Assembly (NCBI GenBank): GCA_947505055.1
Contig: CANNLO010000149.1
Span: forward strand, 1-10,751
Source: Methylococcaceae bacterium
GTDB lineage: Bacteria > Pseudomonadota > Gammaproteobacteria > Methylococcales > Methylomonadaceae
Direction: 5' to 3'
DNA length: 10,751 nt
Position numbers and translations under genes: made by a program. The notes under the pieces were generated by a model, which had not been told where the DNA came from, made no database searches, and saw only the letters and a list, made by a program, of their open reading frames with translations. Below, one piece after another: positions 1-7,644 of this stretch (positions within the stretch are counted from its first letter, which is position 1; each line of letters begins with the position of its first letter).

Positions 1-147
1 AAGCAGCAATAAGTTACTGTTTATAAAGAGTAAATTAATTAAACAGGAGCGTATTAACACGCATTAAGAGTGGCAAAATTTTTCGATTTTTTCACTATTT
101 TTTCGCTTTCAAAAATTTACGCTCATAAAAAACTGGGAAACTTCAGT
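1..147. mobile_element. Possible end of an insertion element
   Basis: Positions 133-147 (CTGGGAAACTTCAGT) exactly match the right end of the inverted-repeat element at 10603-10751. The match extends leftward through an A-run (T plus six A here, T plus five A there). With ACTGAAG as the outer tip, the element at this end would run leftward from 147 and out of the window. Positions 1-132 are AT-rich and do not resemble the interior of the right-hand element. A short plus-strand open stretch (2-67) could be the tail of a transposase, but I do not recognise it. Only the terminal repeat is direct evidence; the element family is unknown. Confidence 0.4.
133..147 (+). repeat. 15-bp terminal-type repeat, left copy
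   Basis: CTGGGAAACTTCAGT is identical to 10737-10751 and is the exact reverse complement of 10603-10617. Three perfect 15-mers in 10.7 kb, two of them framing a 149-bp element, are not expected by chance. Confidence 0.85.
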
Positions 148-235
148 ACTAAATGTATTGTTTCTTATAAAGCGTTGGCTGGTTATAGGTGCCATCCACG
201 CAATAAAAAATTAAACTTGACCTCGCGTTAAACGG

Positions 236-715
236 TTAGGCTTGTTTATTAACCCGTAAATAAACTTCCATCTGATGACCTTTATTGAAAAGTTGTGCCG
301 GTAGATTTAGTAACTCAGTAAAAATTTTTATTGTCCTGTATAAAATGTACGGAAGTTCGTCTTTTTCATAAAATTTTACAAAATGTGTGACGACTTTTAC
401 CGTACTGAAACCAGTTTGCGACGCTAGCCGGTTTAGTGACTTTGGAGAAAAGAAACTAATATGGCCACCATGACGATTCATATCAAAAAAGTCCCATTTA
501 TTTTTACGAACTTGTCGAGTCAAACTATCTGTATTGCCCGTTCCGACCAGCAGAATGCCGTTTGGGCGTAAAATGCGAGCGCATTCATTTAATAACGGAA
601 TAGGATCAGAAATATGCTCAATAACCTCATGTAGCGTTATCGCGTCAAAAGAATTGTCTTCAAAACCAACGTCCAAATAAACAAAATCCTCCCAGCCACC
701 AAGTTCGACCCCCAT
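236..715 (-). pseudogene. 5'-truncated class I SAM methyltransferase remnant
   Basis: The 159-aa frame reads as the C-terminal two-thirds of a Methyltransf_11/23-type enzyme. FEDNSFDAITLHEVIEHI (about residues 18-35) matches the motif between the SAM site and the catalytic core, and LRPNGILLVGTGN (49-61) matches the strand after the LRPGG-type turn. The N-terminal half, including the DxGxGxG SAM-binding loop, is absent. In frame upstream there is a TGA only 11 codons before the ATG, and no spaced ribosome-binding site precedes that ATG; it directly follows a GGGGGT run. The remaining start resembles GVEL, which normally follows the SAM loop by some 20 residues, so an internal deletion may also have occurred. 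Family members usually exceed 220 aa. It is probably non-functional. It shares the operon's strand but lies about 0.5 kb beyond its last intact gene. Confidence 0.7.
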
Positions 716-976
716 ACCCCCGTTTTCAGTTTGATGGTACCTAATTCACTCTACACTTGATTCTGCTCAAACGATCCTGTTTTTTATATAGCGCCCCCCT
801 TCTGTTTTGAAATAGGCCATCAAATAAATAATATATAAAAAATACAAGAAATCCTGTATCCAGTTCGATTGCTAATAAGAAATAGAATTATCTAACCTAC
901 TAGGTGTTCGTAATATAAAAACAGTTACAATCAAAAAAGCCTATTCATTTAATTTTTTGAGTACATTAAAAATATT

Positions 977-1108
977 TTATCGAAAAGACCAGTGCTTATG
1001 CCCTAAGTAGCTAGTGAAAACAGGTGTTGCAACTCCTGTTACATGAACTATTGCTGGTGCACAGTAGGTGATACCTAAATAGGGTATAAATATTGCGCTA
1101 ACCCGATG
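977..1108 (-). pseudogene. Possible decayed gene fragment, family not recognised
   Basis: A 43-codon open stretch runs between an in-frame TAG and a TAA, with no start codon. It reads like real protein, containing GITYCAPAIVHVTGVATPVF and ending in GHKHWSFR. The shape loosely recalls the C-terminal segment of GT9-like glycosyltransferases, but that resemblance is weak. Just upstream, another minus-strand frame is open for about 32 codons, so a frameshifted relic is conceivable. A chance open stretch is equally possible. Confidence 0.2.
1019..1040. promoter_or_regulatory. 22-bp imperfect palindrome (weak terminator or operator)
   Basis: AACAGG-T-GTTGCAAC-T-CCTGTT is self-complementary except for one mismatched pair. 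On the minus strand it is followed by TTTTC, so it could form a short hairpin with a TGCA loop and act as a weak Rho-independent terminator about 170 bases past the last operon gene. The T-run is short. The near-perfect symmetry would equally suit a dimeric regulator site. It overlaps the possible coding relic at 977-1108, so it may be incidental. Confidence 0.3.
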
Positions 1109-1208
1109 CTAATACCCCACGTTTGCACTATAGCGACTAGTTTAAACAAAATAAAGAATAAAACAGAACGATGTAACGACTACTTGCTTTTTCTGAAGCC
1201 AAATCAAG

Positions 1209-1874
1209 TTAAAACGGTTTTTGAGCGACGATAAAGAATTGTTTGCCAAGAATTTTCCAGACAAAGGGTATCTTTAGATAAACCCACACCAAATAAGGGT
1301 GGGTTGGGAGAGCGCCTTGTGTTGTAAAGGGTAAAAAGCGATCAATACAGATTTCTATATCAAATCCTTTCAGTTGCAGTGCTTCACTTAGAGATAAATG
1401 TGTTAGTCCCAAATGATGATCATAAAAGTCCCAATATTGCCCGGGAAGATAACGCAAGTTCGGACCTAAAATAAGATATTTTCCACCGGGCTTTAATGCG
1501 ATCATTACTTGATCCAAGAATACATCCAATGTTCCTTTATTTGGCAAATGTTCCAAAAAATTTGATGTAAAAACAATATCAGCTTTCCCTGCAACTACAG
1601 AGCCCAAATCAGTCGCTGTACATTGATGGAATTTAATATCGTCATTCAAAAATCCCCTTGCATCAGCGTTTAAATCCACGGCAATTTTTTTATTTGCTGA
1701 AATGTTATTGAGGAACTCTCCATAACCACAAGCGACATCGACAACAGTATCCGATTTTTTTATAAAACGCTGGAGAAATTCTTGACAGATGACTTGCCAG
1801 ATAGCATTTTTACGTGGCCATTCATGCTGCGCAAAACGAATTTTATACAGCTCGGATAATTCATTGCTGTTCAT
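1209..1874 (-). CDS. Class I SAM-dependent methyltransferase
   Basis: This 221-aa protein is an intact Rossmann-type methyltransferase. Motif I is DVACGYGE (residues 46-53), the acidic end of strand 2 is in AVDLNAD (65-71), TSNFLEHLP (103-111) follows the family pattern, and LKPGGKYLILGPN (127-139) is the turn and strand after it. The C-terminal region (about 145-221) is aromatic-rich with a hydrophobic stretch near 195-212, which may contact membrane or a lipid-linked substrate. The ATG start is supported by AAGGA nine bases upstream and overlaps the end of the GtrA-like gene by 14 bp, so it belongs to the operon as its last intact gene. Such enzymes are common in surface-glycan clusters and could methylate a sugar, but the acceptor is unknown. 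Confidence 0.8.
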   Translation of the reverse strand: MNSNELSELYKIRFAQHEWPRKNAIWQVICQEFLQRFIKKSDTVVDVACGYGEFLNNISANKKIAVDLNADARGFLNDDIKFHQCTATDLGSVVAGKADIVFTSNFLEHLPNKGTLDVFLDQVMIALKPGGKYLILGPNLRYLPGQYWDFYDHHLGLTHLSLSEALQLKGFDIEICIDRFLPFTTQGALPTHPYLVWVYLKIPFVWKILGKQFFIVAQKPF

Positions 1875-2280
1875 GATTTTTTTCCTTAAAAGTAAAAAAT
1901 TTGTATATCAAAAAAGTCGCCAGCATAGGTATGGTGATGGCAATGGCATGCGCCAGTTCTTCAGAATGATGAATCATGCCAAAGGTTTTCAACCCATTAT
2001 TAATATAAATTGAAGCCATCCAGACTAAAGGTAAAAAAGATAAATTCACCAAGACAAAATCTCTAGCCTGCAATAGCTTTGATCTTTTTGATTTTGGGAA
2101 AACAAAAAAACTGTTTAACAGAAAAGCGACCAGCATCCCAATGCCATAAGCAATGATGACTGCCAACGAAAAGGGCAACCAAACGCTTAATAAAAACCGT
2201 GCCAACCAATGCAGAAAGGCCGCACTTCCGCCCACTGCTAGAAATCCCAGAAACTGTTTAGTGAAAAAATATTTGATCAC
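1861..2280 (-). CDS. GtrA-like four-helix membrane protein, candidate polyprenyl-phosphate-sugar flippase
   Basis: The 139-aa protein has four hydrophobic segments (about 9-33, 36-61, 74-94, 108-130), the size and topology of the GtrA family. Family-type motifs are visible: NSFFVFPKS after helix 2 (56-64) and YKFFTF after helix 4 (126-131). GtrA proteins are thought to move, or help move, polyprenyl-phosphate-linked sugars across the inner membrane. The mycobacterial member Rv3789 is adjacent to dprE1-dprE2 and was proposed to act on decaprenyl-phosphoryl-arabinose, so by context this protein could flip the arabinosyl lipid made by the first genes of the operon. The start is GTG inside a GTGA overlap with the upstream gene, with AGG seven bases before it. 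Family assignment is solid; the cargo is inferred. Confidence 0.85.
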   Translation of the reverse strand: MIKYFFTKQFLGFLAVGGSAAFLHWLARFLLSVWLPFSLAVIIAYGIGMLVAFLLNSFFVFPKSKRSKLLQARDFVLVNLSFLPLVWMASIYINNGLKTFGMIHHSEELAHAIAITIPMLATFLIYKFFTFKEKNHEQQ

Positions 2281-3563
2281 GCTACAACCTGCTTCGCCAT
2301 CTTTCTACCAAACTCAATACTTTCAGATATCCCTCTATCTTCCGGATAATAGTAAGAAGTATCTGCAACCCATAAACCTATAACGGGTAACGCCACCGGA
2401 GGTAGTTTATCCAAGTATCCAGGCTCACAAATAGGTTGTGCATAACGGTAACGACTGGCGCGCAAATCAATAAAGTCGTCGTCACATAGCATAGGATTAA
2501 TTTTTTTGAAGTAGCGGCGTACTTTATCTAAGAAAGCTTGATCGGGTTCTGTAAATTTGGGATGCTCACCTGGCATATAAAAGGGCACATAAACAATATG
2601 ATCATCCAATGGCCGTAAGTTACTGTATTCCACTAAACCGGGGATATCCATATCAGGATCATTAGTATTTAACCAAAAATTTTCAGTCAAGGCTTTACGT
2701 AGCTTTACAATGATGCAGACCACGGCAATATTATTAATTGATCGAAAATGTTCCAAAATGTCGACAGGCAAATCAGGTATTAATCTTGGAATATAGGGCA
2801 AAGGTATCGTACTGAGTACCTTATCGAAGGCTATCAGGTGTCCTGCTACTTCAACGCCACGCACTATCCCTGCTTCGATAATAACCTTGCTGATTGCAGA
2901 ATTAAGACGTATTTCGCCACCATGTGCTTCAATATCTGCACGCATAGCTTGCAACAATGTTTCTGAGCCCCCTTCCAAGTAACCTAATTTTTCACGAAAC
3001 AGACTGTAGCGCGACCGACCGATACGGCGAATTCGGCTCCAGATCCAGGCAGCTGACAAATTATCCTTATAATCATAAAATTTGTAGTCAAACAGCCGGC
3101 GCCATAACACCTCATAGGCTTCTTTACCTACCCAGCGCCTGATCCAACCCGTTGCCTCAACATGATCTAAAGGTTGCCAGTCATTACGTTTAGTGCACAG
3201 GAAAGCATGTAGTCCGTAGCGAAATTTGGCCGTTAGACTCAACCCCTTAAACTTAAGAAGCGCAATTGGATTGCCCCAGGGTTGTAGTTGACCCTGAAAC
3301 CAGTAGCCCATTTTGGTTACTACCCAGTGCATTTTGTCAGCCAAAGCCAGTTCATCCAATATGGCCAAGAAAGCATGATCCGAGGTGCAATGAAAATGGT
3401 AATAACGCTCGATAGATAAGCCAGAAAAATCGAATGCGGCCGTCATGCCACCCACTCGATCATCAGCTTCAAAGACTATCGGATGATGGCCATCACGCGC
3501 CAATTGATAAGCCACCGCCAAACCCATAGGGCCTGCACCCAATACAGCTACCTGTTGTCCCAT
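2277..3563 (-). CDS. FAD-dependent amine-oxidase/protoporphyrinogen-oxidase-like oxidoreductase
   Basis: The 428-aa protein opens with a Rossmann dinucleotide fold: [15 protein letters not shown] (about 7-21), E32 at the end of strand 2 for the ribose, and the RVGG motif (36-39). The C-terminal segment [16 protein letters not shown] (397-412) followed by SIEFGR matches the second FAD-contact region of the amine-oxidase superfamily. The middle, with [21 protein letters not shown] (about 179-199), resembles uncharacterised members found in polysaccharide loci. The substrate is unknown; oxidation or isomerisation of a sugar or lipid-linked intermediate is possible. I place the start at ATG 3563, not the in-frame TTG at 3569, because GGAG sits eight bases before the ATG and only two before the TTG. 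The gene then begins two bases after the upstream stop codon. Confidence 0.8.
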   Translation of the reverse strand: MGQQVAVLGAGPMGLAVAYQLARDGHHPIVFEADDRVGGMTAAFDFSGLSIERYYHFHCTSDHAFLAILDELALADKMHWVVTKMGYWFQGQLQPWGNPIALLKFKGLSLTAKFRYGLHAFLCTKRNDWQPLDHVEATGWIRRWVGKEAYEVLWRRLFDYKFYDYKDNLSAAWIWSRIRRIGRSRYSLFREKLGYLEGGSETLLQAMRADIEAHGGEIRLNSAISKVIIEAGIVRGVEVAGHLIAFDKVLSTIPLPYIPRLIPDLPVDILEHFRSINNIAVVCIIVKLRKALTENFWLNTNDPDMDIPGLVEYSNLRPLDDHIVYVPFYMPGEHPKFTEPDQAFLDKVRRYFKKINPMLCDDDFIDLRASRYRYAQPICEPGYLDKLPPVALPVIGLWVADTSYYYPEDRGISESIEFGRKMAKQVVA

Positions 3564-3565
3564 AG

Positions 3566-4507
3566 TCAAAACTCCAAAACTACTTTGCTGTACTCAGGAT
3601 GATTAAAAGTTTCATCAATGGCTAGAGAAAAAGGTGTGTAAGACACGTCAAAAATACTGGGCCAGTCGATAACTTCAAACTCATCTTTAGTGCTGAGTGC
3701 CGCCAGTTGTTGGGTGGTGAAGGGCGGTTTTTTATCGAACCGTCCCCAGATCCAAATCAAACCATAAAACAAGCTATAAGGAATTGTTAGAATTAATGCT
3801 TTTGCCCTTGTTGCCTGTTTAATTTCACGAATAATATCAATGTAATCAAATTTCTCCTGACCGGAGATATTGTAAATACCATCAGCAACTTTGTTTTCAA
3901 TGCAACTAATAATGATGTTAGAGAAGTCACCCACATAGAGTGGCTGGCGCATGTAACGACCATGCCCCGGTATAGGGAAAACCGGCACTTTTTTCATAAA
4001 GCGCGAAAGCCAACCCAAATGCTTACGATCAAACCAGCCAAACATCAAAGTCGGACGTAATATCGGACAAGCAATTCCACTTTCTAACACCATACGTTCC
4101 TGATCTTTCTTAGTATTGGTATAAAAATCATCCGCCGCCGATTCCACAACAGAAGAGCTGATATGAACCAGATACGGAATCTTATTGGCTTTGATGGCAT
4201 CAAGAATAAGACGTGTAGAGTCCAAGTTATTGCTGACAAACTCCTGATAATCATTGCCGCCAATTTGAGCTTGTAACATCACCACCACGTCAGCGTCTTC
4301 AAAATGACGCTGCCAGTCACCGGCTTCGGCTAGGTCGGCGTACTCAGCAATAATGTCCGGTTGTACTTGTTTCAGGACAATCAAATTGGCAGGGTGTTTG
4401 TCGAGAACGACAATGTTGGTATAACCTTTTGCTTTAATTCGGGCAACAAGGTTTTGGCCAACTAGGCCGGCGCCGCCGGGGAGAATAATTTTCCTATTTT
4501 TCTGCAT
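3566..4507 (-). CDS. NAD(P)-dependent epimerase/dehydratase-like extended SDR
   Basis: The 313-aa protein is an extended short-chain dehydrogenase. It has the GGAGLVG nucleotide-binding loop (11-17), an acidic residue after strand 2 (VVLDK, D36) that favours NAD(H), serines 117-119 in HISSSVVES, and a YxxxK pair (Y129, K133). RPTLMFG (about 150s) matches the usual substrate-side motif, and VGDF and GIYNISG follow in family order. It probably acts on a nucleotide- or lipid-linked sugar as epimerase, reductase or dehydratase; the sequence does not show which. The ATG overlaps the end of the large membrane-protein gene by 14 bp and has no clear Shine-Dalgarno sequence, suggesting translational coupling. 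With the FAD oxidoreductase just downstream it may form a second redox pair. Confidence 0.8.
   Translation of the reverse strand: MQKNRKIILPGGAGLVGQNLVARIKAKGYTNIVVLDKHPANLIVLKQVQPDIIAEYADLAEAGDWQRHFEDADVVVMLQAQIGGNDYQEFVSNNLDSTRLILDAIKANKIPYLVHISSSVVESAADDFYTNTKKDQERMVLESGIACPILRPTLMFGWFDRKHLGWLSRFMKKVPVFPIPGHGRYMRQPLYVGDFSNIIISCIENKVADGIYNISGQEKFDYIDIIREIKQATRAKALILTIPYSLFYGLIWIWGRFDKKPPFTTQQLAALSTKDEFEVIDWPSIFDVSYTPFSLAIDETFNHPEYSKVVLEF
3572..3575 (-). promoter_or_regulatory. Ribosome-binding site fixing the FAD oxidoreductase start
   Basis: GGAG lies eight bases before ATG 3563 but only two before the alternative TTG 3569, favouring the ATG. Confidence 0.6.
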
Positions 4508-6890
4508 ATTTAAATTTTTTGGCGATCGTTATCGGAATATTAAATTGAGGACACATTACTATTTTGTCTGACAGCTTGATAGCAAGACCTAAAGAATATT
4601 GCCCATCTAATGTCGATATATCTGCCATAACCTCATATCCCGAATCATTAAGTTCAGGTTTTTTGAAATAAGCCCCTACATCACCGCGAACAATTTTATG
4701 TGCTTTAACAAGGTTATGTTTACCTTTATCATCGGTCAAAACAATATATACAGCTTCTGGCAAAATAGATTTTTCTACAGATGCAGCAGACCAAACGTTA
4801 ATCTCTAACAAGCTTGATGCCGAAATTTTGGGAGGTATAGGAGACTGACCATCCACTGAATAAATAGAACCTTCGCAATTTTCTGCTGTTGTTATATTGG
4901 ATACGGAAATTTTATCATCAAACTTATCAAACTTAAATAGTTGTGATAAGTCGCTCGGAGCGGAAGTATTCACTTGGCTAAATGCGACTATATAGTCTTT
5001 TTTCCAAAATATGGATCTTTCATCACCCGGCGCTATTGTTATCGACTTAACCAACTTACTATTCAGAAATTCTACATCACCGTATAACTTCCCAAACTCA
5101 ACTGTGCTTTCAATGAGTGGCGAAACCATGAAGCCAGAGTTAGCCATGCTAGATATAATCCTGAATTGTTTTTTAACGCCATTATTTAGCTCTAATAATA
5201 TGTTGAGTTGACTAGGCTTGAATAAAATACTGGCGATACGCCCTAAAACAGTGGGCTTAATTTCAATCTGAGCGAATACGGGTAGCGTTGATTCGGGTAA
5301 CTTAACACGCTCTCCGAAAGTATGTTTTTCGTTAGTTAGCATCAATGGCTCTTCAATGTCGTTGATGTTCGCCTTTTTTTTGAGAAATAAAAAATTGTTC
5401 ACCATCTGTGTAGGCCGATAATTAAGTATCAGTATCGGCCAACTTGCCCCGTCCTCGATGGGTGGAATTCTGTCATCAATAGGCTCGACACTAAAAATAA
5501 TATTATCTGGCGCTTGGTTTCCTAGGAGATGCTCTCTATTTATCTCTGCCAATTCCGGAGTGTAAACAGAATAACTTTGAATTATTGGTCGAGGTGACCA
5601 AGTATTACCTGAGGCAATTAAATACGATTGACTAGAAGAGTAAATGTCTGAGGTGCCTTGCAAAACCGGAAAATCCGCTTGCTTTCGGAGAGCATTTAGT
5701 GTTTTCTCGAACTCATTTCTTAAATTGTTTTTATTTTCAACTCTATTTTTAATACCATTCCATGCAGACGAATAAGTTAATTCTAGGTTATTGACAACAT
5801 CTTTCGGTGATCTTTTCATGTAATGATTATTAATCCAAATTGAAGAAATTAGGGCGATAACCACAACCGGAATAATATTACGAGCGTTAAAAATAAATGG
5901 CAATAGCAGTGCTGCAATTAAAATAGATGAACTTGCAATGGTCGCATGTACATCGTGACGAACAAATCCAGCCTTAAAGGAAAGGAATAAAAAAACAAAA
6001 TAAACAAAAAATAAAAATATTTTTGAAGCATTAGATATTTGCTTTTGAATGAATATTAACTGCAATAAAAAACCAGATGAGATTAAATACAATATGTTTT
6101 CCCGAAGAGGTCCTGGACCATGAGTCGCCATAGCGTCGGTATATCCAGAGACTAAAGGTGCCATGCTAATTAAATAATCAGGTAAATTTGTTAAAGATTG
6201 CTCCGAAAAAGTCCAGAAAAAAAGTATCGAAACTATGGGTGATAGCAAGCAAATAATTGCTTTAATTCGATAACTATTGGCGATAAAGAACAACGAGCAC
6301 AAAACAGAAACTGTCCCACACAAAATCAACAGACTACCTTTAACTAAAGGCAACAAACCTAATGGGGCAAATAATATTGCAATATATAGTGGCGTCAATT
6401 TGTTTTTAACTAGCCATCCATCTTTGACTGACTGAATTTTAAAGGTTACCAATCCGAGTACTAATGGTAGTGAAAATAACAACGCATCTATCGAAAATAT
6501 AAATCCAGCGAGGGCGGCACAATAAATAAGAATCCATCGCCATTTAGCGTCTTTCATCAAAACTAACAAATATGTCCAATAACACATAGCTAAATATAGA
6601 CTTCCACTTAGCATCATAAAATCTGTGGCTGGGTGATATGATTTTGTCAAAATCGACGAATAAGGGCCATAAGTAAAAATTATTTCTTTCCCAAAAGAAA
6701 GACCTTGAACTATTGCTTGATTCATTCCAAATATCCACGACGCATCAAGATTAGGAGCAGGCATACTTGGTGAGAACGGAACAAATACACAAATGACAGT
6801 AACTAGTAACGCAAGCCTTAAAATATAATTAACTGCCTGTATTGTTTTTTCTGAGCTAAATTTATTAATTATTTTGTTAGATACATACAT
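4494..6890 (-). CDS. Large polytopic membrane protein, candidate GT-C-type (arabino)glycosyltransferase
   Basis: The 798-aa protein has roughly ten or more hydrophobic segments between residues 20 and 355, then a soluble region of about 440 residues, probably periplasmic. The first large loop carries NLDASW (47-52) followed by FGKEIIFTYGP (66-76); an acidic residue in the first outer loop is the usual GT-C catalytic feature. K184 and FKAGFVRHDVHA (305-316) are other strongly patterned sites. The soluble part includes IQSYSVYTPELAEIN (437-451) and a DDRIPP segment (472-477). The layout, a helical N-terminus with a long soluble tail, recalls mycobacterial Emb arabinosyltransferases, but I see no clear sequence homology. 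Its place directly after DprE1/DprE2-like genes makes an arabinofuranosyltransferase role attractive; this is inference. I choose ATG 6890 over the in-frame TTG 6917 because GGA lies eight bases upstream. The gene is visibly AT-richer than its neighbours. Confidence 0.7.
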   Translation of the reverse strand: MYVSNKIINKFSSEKTIQAVNYILRLALLVTVICVFVPFSPSMPAPNLDASWIFGMNQAIVQGLSFGKEIIFTYGPYSSILTKSYHPATDFMMLSGSLYLAMCYWTYLLVLMKDAKWRWILIYCAALAGFIFSIDALLFSLPLVLGLVTFKIQSVKDGWLVKNKLTPLYIAILFAPLGLLPLVKGSLLILCGTVSVLCSLFFIANSYRIKAIICLLSPIVSILFFWTFSEQSLTNLPDYLISMAPLVSGYTDAMATHGPGPLRENILYLISSGFLLQLIFIQKQISNASKIFLFFVYFVFLFLSFKAGFVRHDVHATIASSSILIAALLLPFIFNARNIIPVVVIALISSIWINNHYMKRSPKDVVNNLELTYSSAWNGIKNRVENKNNLRNEFEKTLNALRKQADFPVLQGTSDIYSSSQSYLIASGNTWSPRPIIQSYSVYTPELAEINREHLLGNQAPDNIIFSVEPIDDRIPPIEDGASWPILILNYRPTQMVNNFLFLKKKANINDIEEPLMLTNEKHTFGERVKLPESTLPVFAQIEIKPTVLGRIASILFKPSQLNILLELNNGVKKQFRIISSMANSGFMVSPLIESTVEFGKLYGDVEFLNSKLVKSITIAPGDERSIFWKKDYIVAFSQVNTSAPSDLSQLFKFDKFDDKISVSNITTAENCEGSIYSVDGQSPIPPKISASSLLEINVWSAASVEKSILPEAVYIVLTDDKGKHNLVKAHKIVRGDVGAYFKKPELNDSGYEVMADISTLDGQYSLGLAIKLSDKIVMCPQFNIPITIAKKFKYAEK

Positions 6891-6891
6891 T

Positions 6892-7644
6892 TTATATTTC
6901 CAGCTTATTGAAAACAAACCTAGGCAAATGCCTAATGATCATCATAATAAACGCCCACTTAGCGGGCGAATAAACAACCGGCTTGCCTTGATGTATCGCT
7001 TTACTAATTAGTTTGGCAACATCTTCTACCTTAGCAAGGCCGCCTTGTTGTTTCAGATACGCAGTCATTGGCGTATCTGTAGGGCCTGGTTTAATTAGGA
7101 CCACTTTAACGCCGGTATTAGCTAAACGATGTTGTAGGCCTTGCGCATAGCGCGTAACCAATCCCTTAGCCGAACCATAGACATAATTTGATTTGCGTCC
7201 TCGGTCGCCAGCTACCGAACCGATAATCGCCAAGGTACCCTGATTGGCTTTCTGCATGTGACCTGCAAATGCCTCAGCAAACAACACAGGAGAAACACCA
7301 TTAATCGTCAATTCTTCCTGGCATGCAGTCAAATCTTGCTGGCACACAGCTTGATCGGGGAGTGAGCCGTGAGCGATCAATACTATGTCAACTCGACCTT
7401 CATCAACAATGCCGTCAACGAGCTGCTGAATGGCGAGCGGATTGATGAAGTCTACTGTAAGTACCTGTATAACAGAGTGTGGACTACGTACCCGTAGGTC
7501 TGCAGCCACTCGTTCTGTTTTGTCCGCATCACGACCCACTAACGTCAAATTTACTGGGGTATCTGTAACCCACAAGCGTGCACAATGTTTTGCGATAGCT
7601 GATGTTGCGCCGATAATGACAATTCGTTTTTTGTCTTCCATCAT
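6892..7644 (-). CDS. dprE2: DprE2-like short-chain dehydrogenase (polyprenyl-phosphoryl-2-keto-ribose reductase)
   Basis: The 250-aa classical SDR contains GATSAIA (12-18) for NAD(P) binding, N115, the catalytic S143 in IGSVAG, and Y156/K160 in YVYGSAK. The C-terminus IMMIIRHLPRFVFNKLEI closely follows the end of mycobacterial DprE2 (Rv3791), including the RH(L/I)PR.xF.KL pattern, which separates it from general SDRs. DprE2 reduces decaprenyl-phosphoryl-2-keto-erythro-pentofuranose, the product of DprE1, giving decaprenyl-phosphoryl-D-arabinofuranose. Here the gene directly follows a DprE1-like oxidase, with the stop codon abutting its ATG and GGGA about eight bases upstream. The polyprenyl carrier is probably C55 if the host is Gram-negative. 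It is likely a peripheral enzyme on the cytoplasmic or periplasmic membrane face. Confidence 0.88.
   Translation of the reverse strand: MMEDKKRIVIIGATSAIAKHCARLWVTDTPVNLTLVGRDADKTERVAADLRVRSPHSVIQVLTVDFINPLAIQQLVDGIVDEGRVDIVLIAHGSLPDQAVCQQDLTACQEELTINGVSPVLFAEAFAGHMQKANQGTLAIIGSVAGDRGRKSNYVYGSAKGLVTRYAQGLQHRLANTGVKVVLIKPGPTDTPMTAYLKQQGGLAKVEDVAKLISKAIHQGKPVVYSPAKWAFIMMIIRHLPRFVFNKLEI
6897..6902 (-). promoter_or_regulatory. Ribosome-binding site fixing the large membrane-protein start
   Basis: TGGAAA places GGA eight bases before ATG 6890. It lies inside the last codons of the DprE2-like gene, whose stop ends two bases before this ATG. No comparable site precedes the longer TTG option at 6917. 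Confidence 0.55.

Larger units (their letters stand above)
716..1208. other. 493-bp degenerate intergenic stretch
   Basis: This AT-rich gap lies between the last intact operon gene and the methyltransferase remnant. I see no intact gene, tRNA or strong terminator. It contains an open minus-strand stretch at 977-1108 and a 22-bp dyad at 1019-1040, listed separately. The missing 5' part of the downstream methyltransferase is not recognisable in any frame here, which suggests deletion rather than a simple frameshift. Confidence 0.6.

Noticed and set aside
1789..2383. Plus-strand open frames opposite the methyltransferase, GtrA and FAD genes
   Set aside because: They lie wholly opposite genes with clear domain motifs and have no convincing composition or ribosome-binding sites.
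6544..6738. 64-aa minus-strand frame inside the large membrane protein
   Set aside because: It is an alternative frame inside a continuous membrane-protein gene, with no independent support.
6891..6917. Nine-residue N-terminal extension of the large membrane protein from TTG 6917
   Set aside because: It lacks a spaced ribosome-binding site, whereas ATG 6890 has one and follows the upstream stop codon directly.
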